This document shows, piece by piece, positions 63,201 through 64,000 of a DNA stretch of 64,000 nt. The notes below the pieces were generated by a model. The model did not search any database. It had not been told where the DNA came from and saw only the letters and a program-made list of their open reading frames with translations. Both the position numbers and the translations under genes were made by a program. Source of the stretch: Triparma verrucosa. Its lineage: Eukaryota > Sar > Bolidophyceae > Parmales > Triparmaceae. Positions within the stretch are counted from its first letter, which is position 1; every line of letters begins with the position of its first letter. The stretch spans positions 29,473 through 93,472 of the forward strand of contig BRXX01000206.1 in NCBI GenBank assembly GCA_030267905.1, given 5' to 3'.

Positions 63201-63873
63201 GTGGGACGAAAACCACAAGGCGTGGTATTGGGAGAACGAAGAAGGGACAAGCACATGGACGCAACCCGCTGAGTGGGTTGAAGAGAAGGAGGGTGCAGGT
63301 GCTGGTGGTGCTGGTCCCGAGGTGAACATAACAACGACAACAACGACAACAGCAATAACAACGAAGGCGACTAGCTTGGCGCTAACGGCCGACCAAGAAG
63401 TTGTTAAGGAGGTTGTGCTTGGAGGGGGAGTGGGAGGGGGGGACGGGGATGGTGGTGGGTCGACAACGATGACGACCACGACGGCGGCAATGACCCACAC
63501 GAAGGAAAATTTTGAAGCGGAGGAGTTGGATACGGCAATGACTTTGACGGCACCCACCACCGATATCAACGTCTCATCGAAAGAGAAACGAGAATCTGAC
63601 TTCTTCACAGCCCAACTCAAAAAGACCAAGCCGGAAAAAGATGCCGACGCCCTAATGCTCTCAAAAATGACCGTCGCAGAAAGTGAGAAGCTCGAGAGGG
63701 AAACAGAAGAGAAGAAGAAAAACGAACAGATGCAAAAGAAGCATGTGGAGAGGATGTCAATATCCTACAGGGCAGCTGGGGCCCTCGAAGGTGGGAGAGA
63801 AAAAGGGAGAGGAAGAGGGAGAGGAAGGGGGAGAGGGGGTGAAGGGGGTGAAATAGGGGAAGAAGACGCTTAA
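57234..63873 (+). CDS. Two-repeat CNG/KCNH-type K+ channel (2 x 6TM + cNBD) with C-terminal WW domain
   Basis: Fifteen exons join in frame to 1,651 residues: 57234-57423, 57605-57783, 57952-58159, 58233-58340, 58500-58589, 58732-58877, 58961-59335, 59507-59581, 59689-59872, 60006-60366, 60441-60719, 60823-61140, 61226-61270, 61346-62065, 62196-63873. Repeat 1: S1 near 125, S4 KLVRILRLARLMKLTRVLK, pore ATMMAVGYGD (about 338-347), then a cyclic-nucleotide-binding-like domain (SEGGFFGDLECRNKGPR). Repeat 2: S4 KLLKVVRLIRLVKLVRLLK, pore TTMTTVGYGD (about 937-946), C-linker (LPNSLAKKLFLHHNHE) and a second, more degenerate cNBD (GHMIGYNGML). Both filters are GYGD, so K+ selectivity is expected. The long tail has a duplicated EKTKSAAELRKDYDRKMKET unit and a WW domain (WEKKWDENHKAWYWEN, STWTQPAEW, about 1421-1455). 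Ordinary channels of this class have one repeat per subunit. Confidence 0.9.
57424..57604 (+). repeat. Introner-like intron in the channel gene
   Basis: Left motif GGAGCGAAGCGACGAGCTAG (57454-57473). Right side ATTCTAACTCGTCAACG (57554-57570) and the end CTACGCTCGTCGCAG. The two sides are near-reverse complements. Confidence 0.65.
58590..58731 (+). repeat. Introner-like intron in the channel gene
   Basis: Left motif GAGAAGCGATGAGCTGAGAA (58609-58628). Right end CTTCGCTCGTCGCAG (58717-58731). Confidence 0.55.
59336..59506 (+). repeat. Introner-like intron in the channel gene
   Basis: The left side carries the motif twice: CAAGCGAAGCGACGG and GCGAAGCGACGGGCTGGAAT (59349-59384). The right side has ACTAACGGCTCAC and the end CCCTTGTCGCAG. 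Confidence 0.55.
62909..63065 (+). repeat. In-frame ~99-bp-period duplication in the channel tail
   Basis: Two near-identical copies (about 62911-62970 and 63010-63069) encode the unit EKTKSAAELRKDYDRKMKET twice, separated by 13 residues. Confidence 0.9.
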
Positions 63874-64000
63874 ATGCATAATACGCAGCAACTAATATTT
63901 TTTATCACAATACAATGTATTCTTATCCTGTTAGGGTTATTTAAATGGTGTTCCTTTTACTATGCATGGCTGAACCGGACGAGGCGACGGAGAAGAGCTC

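Noticed and set aside
1..64000. CRISPR arrays, tRNA or rRNA genes, transposase genes
   Set aside because: None seen. Repeats present are microsatellites, coding minisatellites, one direct-repeat pair and intron motifs; no tRNA-like A/B boxes or transposase motifs were recognised by reading.

Overview
The window is a gene-dense stretch of nuclear DNA from a unicellular eukaryote, most likely a photosynthetic stramenopile (ochrophyte-type alga). Support comes from spliceosomal introns in most genes, cytosolic ribosomal protein uL14 and eIF3h genes, N-termini that look like bipartite signals for a secondary plastid (lipoyl synthase and a small membrane protein), a selenoprotein gene, and extracellular modules (PTxSPT stalks, DCGG cysteine modules) that I associate with diatom-like algae. 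I cannot name the species.

Left to right: a partial giant Sfi1/centrin-binding repeat protein (+); a [2Fe-2S] ferredoxin-like protein (+); an LPMO-like membrane-anchored protein (-); plastid-type lipoyl synthase (-); a DDB1/CPSF_A-family propeller protein (+); a small phosphoprotein ending in a CaaX box (+); uL14 (-); eIF3h (+); a class C 7TM receptor with filamin-like and WW domains (+); a small plastid-type membrane protein (-); a pyrimidine-5'-nucleotidase-like HAD protein (-) lying between two ~140-bp direct repeats; a small zinc ribbon (+); selenoprotein H with an in-frame TGA (-); an F-box/LON protein (+); a PH-domain protein (-); a FAIM-like adaptor with NPF motifs (+); a kinesin with a C-terminal WW (-); an RCC1-repeat protein (+); a Gal3ST-like sulfotransferase (-); a coiled-coil protein (+); a degenerating C2H2 finger array (-); a broken Tudor/Myb-type chromatin gene (+); a four-RRM ALY/REF-like protein (-); Exo70 (+); a secreted GH24 lysozyme (+); a TMEM8-like membrane protein (-); a GDPD phosphodiesterase (+); a Cys-rich 7TM protein (-); and a very long two-repeat CNG-type K+ channel with a WW tail (+).

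There is no operon logic. Themes do recur: three unrelated signalling or motor proteins (GPCR, kinesin, channel) end in WW domains; two 7TM proteins and a GDPD form a membrane/lipid neighbourhood at 52-56.5 kb; and trafficking or ciliary-type proteins are frequent (Exo70, kinesin, Sfi1, FAIM/NPF adaptor).

The most unusual sequence signal is in the introns. Nearly all begin GTGAG. Many carry a branch-site motif close to TTCTAACTCGTCG near the acceptor, and a subset also carry a GAGCGAAGCGACGAGC-type motif near the donor that is roughly its reverse complement. These look like a dispersed intron family with terminal inverted repeats (introner-like).

Exon joins were made by hand from reading-frame continuity and GT-AG sites. 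For each multi-exon gene whose junctions I list in full, the joined length is a multiple of three, except where a frame break is stated. No database search was possible.
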